Assembly: GCF_047973035.1 (NCBI RefSeq)
Contig: NZ_JBKEBF010000040.1
Coordinates: 29,416 to 93,415, forward strand
Length of the DNA stretch: 64,000 bases
Reading direction: 5' to 3'
Source: Oleidesulfovibrio sp047973035
GTDB lineage: Bacteria; Desulfobacterota; Desulfovibrionia; Desulfovibrionales; Desulfovibrionaceae
A model generated the notes under the pieces. That model was not told where the DNA came from. It saw only the letters and a list, made by a program, of their open reading frames with translations, and made no database searches. Shown piece by piece: positions 8,463-17,023 of this stretch. The translations under genes were made by a program, and so were the position numbers. Within the stretch, counting starts at the first letter, position 1. Every line of letters begins with the position of its first letter.

Positions 8463-9701
8463 ATGGTCAGCATCCGTAAAAGCCTTTTACAGTTTGTTTT
8501 TGCAGGCTCCTACATGAAGCGCTGGAATGACAAACTGCGTCCTATGGAGCTGCTTGAAGTGGACAAGCAAGCCCATAAAATGATTGTTGCGTGGCTTTTG
8601 TATCAGCAGAATTCGCGTGCAATGGATGCTGAAACAAGGCTTGCTTTGGGCAATCAGATTATCGAAGGGGGCATCTTTGACTATTTTTACCGTCTTGTCA
8701 TCACAGATATTAAGCCTCCTGTTTTTTACCGCATAAAAGACAATCCTCAGCACTACGAACAGCTTTCATCGTGGGTGCTTGATGAGCTGGAGCCTCTTGT
8801 CCAGCCCCTCGGCGATCCTTTCTGGAGCCGGATGCAGGCGTGGGTGCGCCGCAGACACAAAGAGTCTCTCGCTGATGATATTCTGGAAGCAGCCCATCTT
8901 TTTGCCAGCAACTGGGAGTTTCAGCTTATCAAGGGGCTGAATACCTTTGATGATGAGATGGAAGACATCGCTGACTCCTTTACTACAAAACTGGCTGGTT
9001 TTTCGCACCTTGAAGGGATGGACAGTTTGCGCACCGGTACCGGCGCGCTGGGTAAATTTGCCGTGCTGTGCGGGCAGCTGCGTTTTCAGAAACGCTGGTC
9101 TCAGACTCCCAGAATACCGGAAACTTCAGTGCTGGGACACATGTTTCTGGTTGCCTGCTATTCGTACTTTTTCAGTCTTGCTGTGGGGGCATGTCGGGCC
9201 CGTCGGCAGAACAATTTTTTCATCGGACTCTTTCATGACCATCCGGAGCTTCAGACGCGTGACATTATTTCTCCAGTCAAAAAGACTGTTGAAGATCTCG
9301 ATGCGGTTATAAAAGAATATGAAGAGGCAGAGCTGCGGCGAAAGGTTCTTAATCCGCTGATTGCAGAAGGCTACGAGGTGCTTTCTGAGCGTCTTTCTTA
9401 TTACCTCGGGCTGGAAGTAGGTTCTGAGTTCAGTGAGGCGGTGATTGAGGACGGTGCTGTGCGCAAGGTCGATTTTGAAGCGCTGCAGGATGAGTATAAT
9501 AACGATATGTACGATCCGCGTGACGGTTCCATGTTGAAGACGTGCGATACACTGGCTGCTTTTATAGAAGCTTACACCGCTGTGCGAAACGGCATCAGTT
9601 CTGACCAGCTTCAGGCTGCGTTATGGCGGCTGCGTGAAAGGAACAGACGTACGATAATCGGCCCTGTACATGTTGGGGCGTTGTTTGCCGATTTTGATTA
9701 G
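8463..9701 (+). CDS. HD-domain metal-dependent hydrolase
   Basis: This 412-residue protein carries an HD hydrolase core resembling YfbR-type 5'-deoxynucleotidases: His226 in SVLGHMF, the His258-Asp259 pair in GLFHDHPE, and Asp267 in TRDIISPVKK, which matches the family's D-(L/I)-x-(T/S)-P-V-K block. The N-terminal ~200 residues are helical and include a second internal segment with similar composition, so two helical HD-like halves are possible. GGAGG lies 5 bases before the ATG. It appears monocistronic. The substrate cannot be read; a nucleotide phosphatase role is inference from the active-site pattern. Confidence 0.75.
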   Translation: MVSIRKSLLQFVFAGSYMKRWNDKLRPMELLEVDKQAHKMIVAWLLYQQNSRAMDAETRLALGNQIIEGGIFDYFYRLVITDIKPPVFYRIKDNPQHYEQLSSWVLDELEPLVQPLGDPFWSRMQAWVRRRHKESLADDILEAAHLFASNWEFQLIKGLNTFDDEMEDIADSFTTKLAGFSHLEGMDSLRTGTGALGKFAVLCGQLRFQKRWSQTPRIPETSVLGHMFLVACYSYFFSLAVGACRARRQNNFFIGLFHDHPELQTRDIISPVKKTVEDLDAVIKEYEEAELRRKVLNPLIAEGYEVLSERLSYYLGLEVGSEFSEAVIEDGAVRKVDFEALQDEYNNDMYDPRDGSMLKTCDTLAAFIEAYTAVRNGISSDQLQAALWRLRERNRRTIIGPVHVGALFADFD

Positions 9702-9983
9702 GTAGGGCGATGCCTCAGTTTTTTAACTACATTGCTGCTGTGTGCCTGCTGCCGCCTTTTACGTGGTGACTTCCGTGAATCCGCAGGTTCCACATGGCCT
9801 GTTTAGCTATCTTTGCAATAACAGCTTCTTATGGATTTTTTTGTAGTACTGCCGTACACTATAATTGTGTAGATGTATCACAGAGCAGGCAGCCATGTTG
9901 TGTCGTGCTGCCAAAGGTGTCTGTGGTGGTATTATTCCGGTATTCAGCAGCGTGTGAGCTGAGTGTCAAAGGAGATTGCTACT

Positions 9984-10463
9984 ATGCTGTTACGTAAACG
10001 CGCCTGGGACATTGCCCGGGAAGAGTTTCCCGTTGTACGCGCTGATGACTCGCTGGCTGAGGCTATGCGCCGGCTGAGAGAATTTCAGGCCCGCGATGCA
10101 GGCTGCATTTGTGCTCTGGTGCTGGATAAAGGTGATAACTTTGTAGGCGCTATTTCTATCTGGGATACCATGCGCTTTATGGAACGGCATCTGTTGCGGG
10201 GCAGCGCGCTGGACGGCTTTGACGAAAGTGGTTTTGACCGCGTGTTTCACAATGCCTGCAAAGTTGCCGGTTCAACTGCTGTAAGTAAGATTATGGACAG
10301 GCACGTGACAGTGCTGCGCCCTGACGAGCCGTTGCCCATGGTTCTGGAGCAGGTTGTGCAACGCGGACGCAGCTACGCCGTGGTCAAAGAAGGCCCGAAG
10401 GTTATCGGCGTGGTGATGATTACAGATCTTTACCGTGAGATCAGCGGCGAGATTACGTCATAG
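9984..10463 (+). CDS. CBS-domain pair protein
   Basis: A 159-residue protein made almost entirely of two CBS motifs (about 10-60 and 98-155), the module that binds adenosyl nucleotides. Typical features are FPVVRADDSLAEAMRRL, the VGAISIWDTM strand-helix, and VTVLRPDEPLPMVLEQVVQRG with VIGVVMITDL. I chose the ATG at 9984 over an upstream GTG at 9963 because AAAGGAG (9968-9974) sits 9 bases before it. It stands alone between the HD hydrolase gene and a convergent terminator. The ligand and target enzyme are unknown. Confidence 0.85.
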   Translation: MLLRKRAWDIAREEFPVVRADDSLAEAMRRLREFQARDAGCICALVLDKGDNFVGAISIWDTMRFMERHLLRGSALDGFDESGFDRVFHNACKVAGSTAVSKIMDRHVTVLRPDEPLPMVLEQVVQRGRSYAVVKEGPKVIGVVMITDLYREISGEITS

Positions 10464-10483
10464 GTTGAAAGAATTGAGCATAT

Positions 10484-10520
10484 AAAAACGCCGCAGCGAG
10501 CAGCTGCGGCGTTTTTTGTT
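10484..10520. terminator. Bidirectional terminator between CBS gene and HD-GYP-like gene
   Basis: A GC-rich inverted repeat AACGCCGCAGC/GCTGCGGCGTT with a five-base loop is flanked by A and T runs on both sides, serving the convergent CBS-protein and HD-GYP-like genes. Confidence 0.9.
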
Positions 10521-10532
10521 TTGTTAAGTAGC

Positions 10533-11546
10533 TCAGGCTTTGCCGGGGGTGTCGAACAGCTTCTGGACATAGGCTGCCTGTAGCCTTGCTGTGTACTTTG
10601 CGTCATATTTTTTTGTATTACGTGCAAGGTGTGCAGCTGCTGTCATCGCGTCCATGGCCGCGGCATAAGGACGCTTGCTGATCATGGCAGCAAATGAGTC
10701 TGCAATGGCTGCGATACGCCCGAGTTTGCTTATGCGTTCGCCGGAAAGTTTTTGAGGATAGCCGGAGCCGTCAAGCCGCTCGTGGTGTTCCATTTGCGCC
10801 TGCCGCATTTCATCAAAAGCCAACCCGAGCTTATGCATTATTTTTGCGCCCATAAGCGGATGAGGAGGGATTTTATCCTTTTCTTCCATTTTGAGGGGCG
10901 TGGTTTTAGAAAGAATAAAGGCCGGAATTTTAGCCATGCCCAGATCGTGTAGCATCAGCCCCAGCGCTGCGCGGTCTACAAGGCGACGCTTCATGGTGGG
11001 GTCTGTATCCATTAGCAGCCATAAGCCGACGAACAGAGTGTTCAGCGAGTGGTTAACCAGCGTGTGTTCCGTATTAAGCCTTCGCATGAACGATTTGATG
11101 CGGTGCTTGTCCTGCCACAGATATTCCGTGAAGACCATCGTGTCTCTGTAGAGCGCGTCGAAAACGGGCTTAACCGGCTGCTCAAAGAAGTCGCTCAGCT
11201 TCTGGCCAAGCGCCATGATGCAGATTTCCGCCACTTCGCCTGTTTTCAGGTTTTCGTCTACCAGCACAAGGTCAAGCTGTTTGACAATGTGCTTAGAATA
11301 GACGGCCCTGTCAGAACGGGCAACGAACAGGTCGCCGCCTGCGCACAGCTCTTGCAGTTTTTCGATCTGCTCATTAGACAGTCGCTCTCCCTTGCGGAAG
11401 AGTGGCTGCAGCTGAGCAATATCATCTCGGAATCTGAAAAGATCGAGCGGGGGTCTGTATTTGGGAAAGCTGCTCAGTATCTCGGTACTGATCTGGTAGT
11501 ATTCTTCCGAGATATTATCAGGAATTGTAGATTTGACCGCGCTCAT
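10533..11546 (-). CDS. HD-GYP-like phosphodiesterase domain protein
   Basis: The 337-residue protein has a C-terminal HD-GYP-type domain (about 160-330) with His166, His200-Asp201 in MLHDLGMAKIP and HHERLDGSGYP at 254-264. HD-GYP enzymes hydrolyse cyclic di-GMP. The Lys of the canonical HDxGK motif is Met here, so activity is uncertain. The N-terminal ~150 residues show no recognised sensor and no membrane segment, so the protein is probably cytoplasmic. It follows pyk by 5 bases and is probably cotranscribed with it; a functional link to pyruvate kinase is not evident. Confidence 0.8.
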   Translation of the reverse strand: MSAVKSTIPDNISEEYYQISTEILSSFPKYRPPLDLFRFRDDIAQLQPLFRKGERLSNEQIEKLQELCAGGDLFVARSDRAVYSKHIVKQLDLVLVDENLKTGEVAEICIMALGQKLSDFFEQPVKPVFDALYRDTMVFTEYLWQDKHRIKSFMRRLNTEHTLVNHSLNTLFVGLWLLMDTDPTMKRRLVDRAALGLMLHDLGMAKIPAFILSKTTPLKMEEKDKIPPHPLMGAKIMHKLGLAFDEMRQAQMEHHERLDGSGYPQKLSGERISKLGRIAAIADSFAAMISKRPYAAAMDAMTAAAHLARNTKKYDAKYTARLQAAYVQKLFDTPGKA

Positions 11547-11551
11547 ACTCT

Positions 11552-12964
11552 TTACTTTCTGTAGATTTTTACAAGGTTTGTACCGCGTGGTTTTTCACCG
11601 GGTTTGGGCTGCCCTGCGGTTATGACAACCTCTGAACCGGCTTCAAAGTGCGGAGCATTGTCGATGAATGTTTCGGCTCGCTCCAGATGGCCGGGAAGGG
11701 TTTCGTCAACCTGATGCGGCCATACGCCCCAAGAAAAGTTGAGGAAGCGTAATGCCTCGGCATTGGGCGTAAGGGCATGTATGAGCTGGCGGGGGCGACG
11801 GGCGGAAAGCACACGCGCCGCGCTGCCGGACATGCTGTGAGCCACAATGGCGTTCGCACTGGTTTTATCAGCCAGCAGACAGGCAGAGTACGCCAGAAAA
11901 TCCGGTGTCTTCTGCTCGTCCAGCGGAGGCAGAACCGAAGCCTGTTCGAGGTGCAGCTCTTCTGCCGCACGTACGATCTGCCGCATAAACTGCACTGTTT
12001 CCACAGGGAAGTTGCCCATGGCTGTTTCTTCCGACAGCATTACGCAGTCTGCTCCGTCCAATACTGCGTTGGCCACGTCTGTGGTCTCCGCACGGGTCGG
12101 ACTGGGACTGTTCACCATGGAAAGCAGCATCTGCGTAGCCACGATTACAGGCTTTGCCTTACGGTTACATGCACGGATGATGCGTTTCTGCATGGCGGGC
12201 AGTTCCGGCAGCGGACATTCCACGCCAAGATCGCCGCGGGCAACCATGATGATGTCGGTTACCTCAAGAATGTCGTCCAGCCTGTCGACCGCATTGCGGC
12301 GCTCAAGTTTGGCAATAACAGGGATATTACGTCCGGCAGCTTTGATGATGGCTTTTGCTTCGGCAATATCTTCAGGTGTTTGTACAAACGAAAGGGCCAC
12401 CGCGTCAACGCCCAGACGGAGACCGTCCTGCAGGTCTTTTTTGTCTTTGTCCGTCAGGGCAGCAAGTTGAATAGGCTTGCCCGGCAGGGCCAGACCCTTG
12501 CGGGAAGTGATGATGCCGCTGTTGTTGGCTACAAGGCAGAATAAATTTTCTGCAACCTGCTTTTCCACATTGAACTGCAGGCCGCCATCGCTGAGAACCA
12601 CCTTGTCGCCTGCTTCCATGCCTGCAAGAATTGTCTTGTGCGTGAAGGGAACGAAAGGTAAGTCCTCGGCCGCACCTTTGGGCGATATACCCAGCAGGAT
12701 GCGGTCGCCTTTAGCCAGTGTCAGCGCGCTTTGGGACAGCTCTCCGATACGGATTTTCGGGCCGGAAAGGTCCTGAAGCAGGGTTATAGGTGTCTGGTAC
12801 TCCTGCTCAAGCTGTCGCATGAGAGCAATCAAATCGACAAACTGGGAGGCGTCACCATGGGAAAAATTGAGCCGGAATATGCGTACTCCAGCCTGAATCA
12901 GCCGCGATAGGGTCTCCCGGTTCGAGGACGCGGGGCCCACTGTTGCGATTATTTTCGTTCTCAT
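11552..12964 (-). CDS. pyk: Pyruvate kinase
   Basis: Pyruvate kinase transfers phosphate from phosphoenolpyruvate to ADP. The 470-residue protein opens with RTKIIATVGPASSN and RLNFSHG, and has the catalytic VIAKLERRNAVD block (usually KIEN...), MVARGDLGVECP with the Mg-binding acidic residues, and ATQMLLSM. Length matches the form without the extra C-terminal domain. On the minus strand, TTGACA (12995-13000) lies upstream of the ATG with only a weak -10 (AAGAAT) at the right distance. The gene diverges from mraZ and probably includes the HD-GYP-like gene in its transcript. Confidence 0.96.
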   Translation of the reverse strand: MRTKIIATVGPASSNRETLSRLIQAGVRIFRLNFSHGDASQFVDLIALMRQLEQEYQTPITLLQDLSGPKIRIGELSQSALTLAKGDRILLGISPKGAAEDLPFVPFTHKTILAGMEAGDKVVLSDGGLQFNVEKQVAENLFCLVANNSGIITSRKGLALPGKPIQLAALTDKDKKDLQDGLRLGVDAVALSFVQTPEDIAEAKAIIKAAGRNIPVIAKLERRNAVDRLDDILEVTDIIMVARGDLGVECPLPELPAMQKRIIRACNRKAKPVIVATQMLLSMVNSPSPTRAETTDVANAVLDGADCVMLSEETAMGNFPVETVQFMRQIVRAAEELHLEQASVLPPLDEQKTPDFLAYSACLLADKTSANAIVAHSMSGSAARVLSARRPRQLIHALTPNAEALRFLNFSWGVWPHQVDETLPGHLERAETFIDNAPHFEAGSEVVITAGQPKPGEKPRGTNLVKIYRK

Positions 12965-13069
12965 AATACTGATTCTTTTTCAATTACCATCCGTTGTCAA
13001 GCGTGTTCCCGCAACTTGAACAGACCTTTGCTGCAAAAAATCACAGTCTGCCCTTGACTCTCATCAACA

Positions 13070-13107
13070 TATAATAGATGGGGTGGTAAAACGTGGTAAA
13101 ACGTGGT
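13070..13107 (+). promoter_or_regulatory. mraZ promoter -10 and three-repeat MraZ operator
   Basis: A perfect TATAAT occurs at 13070-13075. Three GTGGT repeats follow at 13083, 13093 and 13103, exactly 10 bp apart, within two identical GTGGTAAAAC units and a third GTGGTAGAGG. MraZ is known to bind tandem G-rich GTGG/TGGG-type repeats spaced one helical turn apart upstream of its own gene. The location over the likely transcription start fits autorepression. TTGACT at 13054 is too close to TATAAT to be its -35. Confidence 0.75.
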
Positions 13108-13119
13108 AGAGGTCATCGT

Positions 13120-13569
13120 ATGAGTTTTAAGGGACGATCATATCGCAGCCTTGATCCGAAAGGCAGGCTGATGCTTCCGCCGGAAGTTCGCGATTCATTA
13201 CTCGCGGTTAGCTCCGAAGGCAGGTTGTCTCTTACTACGTTCGACGGCTGCCTTGTGGCATACACGCCTGAAGACTGGGAAAAGTTTGAAGCGGGTTTTG
13301 CCCGTATCAAAAACCCTTCGCGCAAAATGCGAGACTTCAGACGTCTGGTCATTGGCGGTGTGGAAGAAATATCCATTGATAAGCAAGGGCGCCTGAAGCT
13401 TTCCAAGGCGCATATGGAATATGCAGGCATTACAAAAAAAGTGGTGCTTGTCGGTCAGGGTACCCGCTTTGAAATCTGGAGCGAAGAAGAACTTGAAGCA
13501 GTGATGAATCAGGACTTCGGCGATGTGACAGATGAATTGGCGGAAAGCGGCGTTGATTTTCCTATCTGA
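13120..13569 (+). CDS. mraZ: Transcriptional regulator MraZ
   Basis: MraZ is a SpoVT/AbrB-like DNA-binding protein that represses the dcw cluster. The 149 residues contain two repeats of its fold, each with the family DxKGRxxLP-type signature: LDPKGRLMLPPEVR near the N-terminus and IDKQGRLKLS (about 86-95). The reading frame is open from a GTG at 13093, but that codon lies inside the operator repeats; the ATG at 13120 gives the standard MSFKGRS start and has AGAGG upstream. It is the first gene of the 17-kb division and cell-wall cluster. Confidence 0.95.
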   Translation: MSFKGRSYRSLDPKGRLMLPPEVRDSLLAVSSEGRLSLTTFDGCLVAYTPEDWEKFEAGFARIKNPSRKMRDFRRLVIGGVEEISIDKQGRLKLSKAHMEYAGITKKVVLVGQGTRFEIWSEEELEAVMNQDFGDVTDELAESGVDFPI

Positions 13570-13594
13570 TGTAATTGTACAGTGTGAGGCTTTT

Positions 13595-14572
13595 GTGACG
13601 GCAGACAAAGGGCATGACAACAACCAGCACCAGTACACAGCTCATGTTCCTGTGTTGCTGGATGAAGTGCTGCAATATCTTTCGCCCGCGCAAGGCGGCT
13701 ACTATCTTGATGGTACGCTGGGTCTTGGCGGACATAGCGAAGCTATAATGCGGCAGTGCGACGGAAATGCGCACCTGCTTGGTCTTGACCGTGACCGTAG
13801 TGCTCTTGCCATGGCCGCACAGCGGCTTGCACCGTTCGGCGACCGCGTTACCACCCGGTACGCCTGCTACAGCCAGTTTGATGAAGTGATGGATGAGCTT
13901 GGCTGGACCGGCCTTGACGGGGCCCTTATCGATATCGGTGTGTCTTCCATGCAGATTGATACTCCGGAGCGCGGGTTCAGCTTTTACGCTGACGGCCCTC
14001 TGGATATGCGTATGGATACATCCGGCGGGATGCCTGCTGCCAGCGAGCTGGTGAACAAAGCCAGCTATGAAAGTCTTAAAGAGATTATCGACAAATATGG
14101 CGAAGATCCCATGGCTGGCAGAATCGCCCGCGCTATCCTTGACGCCCGCGCCCGCAATCCCATAGAAACCACGGCCCGTCTGGCCGAGGTTGTCGAGCAG
14201 GCATACCCTGCAAAGTGGCGCGCCAAAGCCCGCAATCATCCGGCAACGCGCACGTTTCAGGCGTTGCGCATGGCTGTGAACGGGGAGCTGGAAGAACTGG
14301 AAACCTACCTGCAGAAGATTATCGCCAGAATGAACCCCGGCGGGCGCATTGTGGTGATTACGTTCCACTCTCTGGAAGACCGGCTTGTCAAGAATGTGTT
14401 CAGGGATGAGGCAAAGGGGTGCCTCTGTCCTCGTCATATTCCTGTATGCGTTTGCGGAAAGCAGCCTACGGTTAAGGTACTTACCCGTAAGCCGGTTACG
14501 GCATCGGCAGAAGAATTGAAGGTAAACAGCAGAGCGTCCAGCGCAAAGCTGCGGGCATCGGAAAAAATTTAA
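13595..14572 (+). CDS. rsmH: 16S rRNA (cytosine1402-N4)-methyltransferase
   Basis: RsmH (MraW) methylates N4 of C1402 in the ribosomal P site using S-adenosylmethionine. The YLDGTLGLGGHSEAI block binds the cofactor; ALIDIGVSSMQID, ERGFSF and the C-terminal RIVVITFHSLEDRLVK are family hallmarks. I chose GTG at 13595, 25 bases after the mraZ stop and preceded by GTGAGG, over an ATG inside mraZ (13532); this gives 325 residues, a normal length. Its place directly after mraZ is the conserved order of the cluster. Confidence 0.95.
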   Translation: MTADKGHDNNQHQYTAHVPVLLDEVLQYLSPAQGGYYLDGTLGLGGHSEAIMRQCDGNAHLLGLDRDRSALAMAAQRLAPFGDRVTTRYACYSQFDEVMDELGWTGLDGALIDIGVSSMQIDTPERGFSFYADGPLDMRMDTSGGMPAASELVNKASYESLKEIIDKYGEDPMAGRIARAILDARARNPIETTARLAEVVEQAYPAKWRAKARNHPATRTFQALRMAVNGELEELETYLQKIIARMNPGGRIVVITFHSLEDRLVKNVFRDEAKGCLCPRHIPVCVCGKQPTVKVLTRKPVTASAEELKVNSRASSAKLRASEKI

Positions 14573-14583
14573 GGCAAACGACT

Positions 14584-14862
14584 ATGCAAAAGTACGGAAG
14601 CTGGATTCTGGGCATGGTGCTTTCCCTTATAAGCGGATTGGTGCTGGCGTTGACGCTTGTCTGGTTGAACATTGAGCGCGTGGATATGGCCTATGGCCTG
14701 AAAAAGCTGCAGGTCGAGTTGAATACCAAAGAAAACCATGCCTCAAAGCTTGAAGCAGAAAGGGATAACCTGCTTTCACCGTACAGATTGCGCGAACTGG
14801 CAGAAGGGTTGGGCATGGGGCCCGCAAAGCCCGGCCAGATTCGGCGTATGGAAGAGCAATAA
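14584..14862 (+). CDS. ftsL: FtsL-like division protein
   Basis: A 92-residue protein with a short cytoplasmic N-terminus, one membrane helix (about 8-29) and a periplasmic heptad-like segment (about 38-70) ending in the LRELAEGLGM motif common in FtsL/DivIC proteins. FtsL links FtsQ/FtsB to the FtsWI synthase at the septum. Sequence similarity in this family is weak, so the call depends on size, topology and position between rsmH and ftsI. Confidence 0.82.
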   Translation: MQKYGSWILGMVLSLISGLVLALTLVWLNIERVDMAYGLKKLQVELNTKENHASKLEAERDNLLSPYRLRELAEGLGMGPAKPGQIRRMEEQ

Positions 14863-14990
14863 CATTAATAAGGCTGCATCCGGCAGCACACTGCAGATAG
14901 CAACAGTCGTTCATAATGCTTTTGGGGGGGCATTACACGGTTGGCAGCGGAGAACTGTCGTAACCGGAAGATCAGTGGGAGACACGGGCG

Positions 14991-17021
14991 GTGTTTAAAA
15001 GCAATAAAACCGCAAACAAAAAGGTCAAGCGTCAGACCAGAGCCGTAACTGCCGGTCCTGTTAAGGATACCAGTGGTGTACGGCTTGTATTCGTTGCGGT
15101 TGTTTTTGCCGGATTATGGGCCGCTTTGTGGGGCCGCGCCTGGTATGTGCAACTGATCGACGGCCCCAGACTGGCCGCTATGGCCAGCAGGCAGCATCAC
15201 GCTACCGAGCTGGTTACAGGACAACGCGGAGATATTCTTGACCGTAACGGGCTGGTGCTGGCTCGCAGCGCTGATTTCAAGTCTGTCTTTGTGCGGCCCG
15301 TTGAAATTGAAAACAGAAAAGAAGCCGCAAAGATGCTGGCGAATGCGCTGGGTAGATCTTATGCGCAGATGCTTTCCAAAGTATCGCGCCGCAGTTCCTT
15401 TGTATGGGTGTCCCGCGAGGTGGACGACAAAGCCGCAGCCCGCATTCGTGAAGCTTCACTTGCCGGTGTGTATCTGACGACGGAATACAGCCGCTTGTAC
15501 CCGTACAAGCAGTTGGCCGGTCGCCTTATCGGTTTTGTAGGGACAGATGACAAAGGGCTGGAAGGCCTTGAGCGTGCTTTCGATAAACACCTGACTGGGC
15601 AGAGCACCAGACAGGTTGTTCAGCGGGATGCAGCAGGGCGCCGTCTTTATATGGACGGGGCAGGGTTTGCGTCCGGCCTGAAAGGCAAAGACCTTCGTCT
15701 GACGGTGGATGCCAACATACAATTTTTTGCTGAAGACGCTCTGGCCTCTGCTGTTCGCAAGTATGAAGGAACATGGGGCGGTTGCATGGTGGTGGATGCC
15801 CAGTCCGGAGATATTCTGGCATGGGCGGAGTACCCGCCGTTCAACCCCAATGCATACAAAGGCTACAGTGCGGGAATGTGGCGTAACAGGCTTGCAATGG
15901 ACGCTCTGGAGCCCGGCTCGACTGTAAAGCCGTTTTTGATTGCCGCTGCACTGGATGACGGGCTTGCAAAAACAGACAGCCTGTTCTTTTGCGAAAACGG
16001 TCGCTGGAAACTGCACGATGTGACCATCCGCGATACCAAAAAGCACCAGTGGCTCACGCTGGACAAGGTGCTGCGGTACTCCAGCAACATAGGCATGGCA
16101 AAGCTTGGCCTTGAAATGGGCGCTGCCAGATATCACGACTATCTGACCAGACTCGGGTTCGGGGAGCGTCCTGAACTGCCGTTGCCCGGTGTTGCTTCCG
16201 GCCTCATGAGACAGCCGGGACAGTGGCGCGAGGTTGACCTTGCGACAGCATCCTTCGGGCAGGGGTTCGCCGTTACCGGAGCGCAACTTGCCAGAGCTTT
16301 TATGGTGCTTGCCAATGGCGGCGTATCCAAGCCGTTACGCCTTGTTATTGACGACAACGCACCAGAGGCACCCGCAGGCGAAAGAATTTTTTCAGAAGAA
16401 AGCACCAGAAAAGTGCTTGAGATGATGCGCGAGACCGTAGAAGGCGACGGCACGGGCAGAGCCGCCGACATTCTGGGGCTTGAAATTGGCGGCAAGACCG
16501 GAACCGCACAAAAAGCCAGCAAAGGGAAAAGTGGCTACGGGGATGAATACGTGGCGTCATTTGTGGGGCTGGTTCCTGCAATGAACCCGAAGCACATTGT
16601 CCTTGTGACCGTGGATAACCCCCGCAAGAACCACTACGGCAGTGTGGTTGCAGCGCCGGTCTTCAAATCGGTAGTTACCAGAACGTGGGCCTACCTCGGC
16701 ATGTTGCCTGAAGGGCAGGAAGAGTATGCCGGACTTGCTTCAGGCGATACTCCCAGCGTCTCCGGACGCATTGCCGACTTACCTGCCCACGATGAGCAGA
16801 CCAGAAGTGTGGCGCAGAATGATGTGGAGCTTGGCGTAGTGCCGAACGTAGTCGGCCGGAGCCTGCGCAGCGCCATGGAAATTTTTGCCCGCAAGGGCCT
16901 TATACCGGAAGTAAAGGGCATGGGGAGCCGGGTCCAAAGGCAGAAGCCGGAGGCAGGCAGTCCGTGGCCGGAAAATATAACAAGCTCAGAATACGTTCTG
17001 TGGCTGACGGAGCAGTCCTGA
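14991..17021 (+). CDS. ftsI: Septal peptidoglycan transpeptidase FtsI (PBP3) with PASTA domain
   Basis: FtsI crosslinks septal peptidoglycan as the partner of FtsW. The 676-residue class B penicillin-binding protein has one membrane helix (about 31-50), a pedestal domain and a transpeptidase domain with catalytic Ser310 in STVK, SSN at 364-366 and KTGTA from 502. A PASTA-like domain occupies the C-terminus (about 617-676, GVVPNVVGRSLRSAMEIF onward), which enteric FtsI lacks but related delta-group and Gram-positive proteins have. The start is a GTG at 14991 after GTGGGAG. The 128 bases between ftsL and ftsI are noncoding and contain a run of seven G. Confidence 0.95.
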   Translation: MFKSNKTANKKVKRQTRAVTAGPVKDTSGVRLVFVAVVFAGLWAALWGRAWYVQLIDGPRLAAMASRQHHATELVTGQRGDILDRNGLVLARSADFKSVFVRPVEIENRKEAAKMLANALGRSYAQMLSKVSRRSSFVWVSREVDDKAAARIREASLAGVYLTTEYSRLYPYKQLAGRLIGFVGTDDKGLEGLERAFDKHLTGQSTRQVVQRDAAGRRLYMDGAGFASGLKGKDLRLTVDANIQFFAEDALASAVRKYEGTWGGCMVVDAQSGDILAWAEYPPFNPNAYKGYSAGMWRNRLAMDALEPGSTVKPFLIAAALDDGLAKTDSLFFCENGRWKLHDVTIRDTKKHQWLTLDKVLRYSSNIGMAKLGLEMGAARYHDYLTRLGFGERPELPLPGVASGLMRQPGQWREVDLATASFGQGFAVTGAQLARAFMVLANGGVSKPLRLVIDDNAPEAPAGERIFSEESTRKVLEMMRETVEGDGTGRAADILGLEIGGKTGTAQKASKGKSGYGDEYVASFVGLVPAMNPKHIVLVTVDNPRKNHYGSVVAAPVFKSVVTRTWAYLGMLPEGQEEYAGLASGDTPSVSGRIADLPAHDEQTRSVAQNDVELGVVPNVVGRSLRSAMEIFARKGLIPEVKGMGSRVQRQKPEAGSPWPENITSSEYVLWLTEQS

Positions 17022-17023
17022 TC

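Noticed and set aside
13054..13059. TTGACT as -35 of the mraZ promoter
   Set aside because: Only 10 bases separate it from TATAAT, which is too short for a sigma-70 promoter; it might serve a different, weaker -10.
13093..13119. GTG as mraZ start
   Set aside because: The codon is part of the GTGGT operator repeats, and the ATG at 13120 gives the standard MraZ N-terminus.
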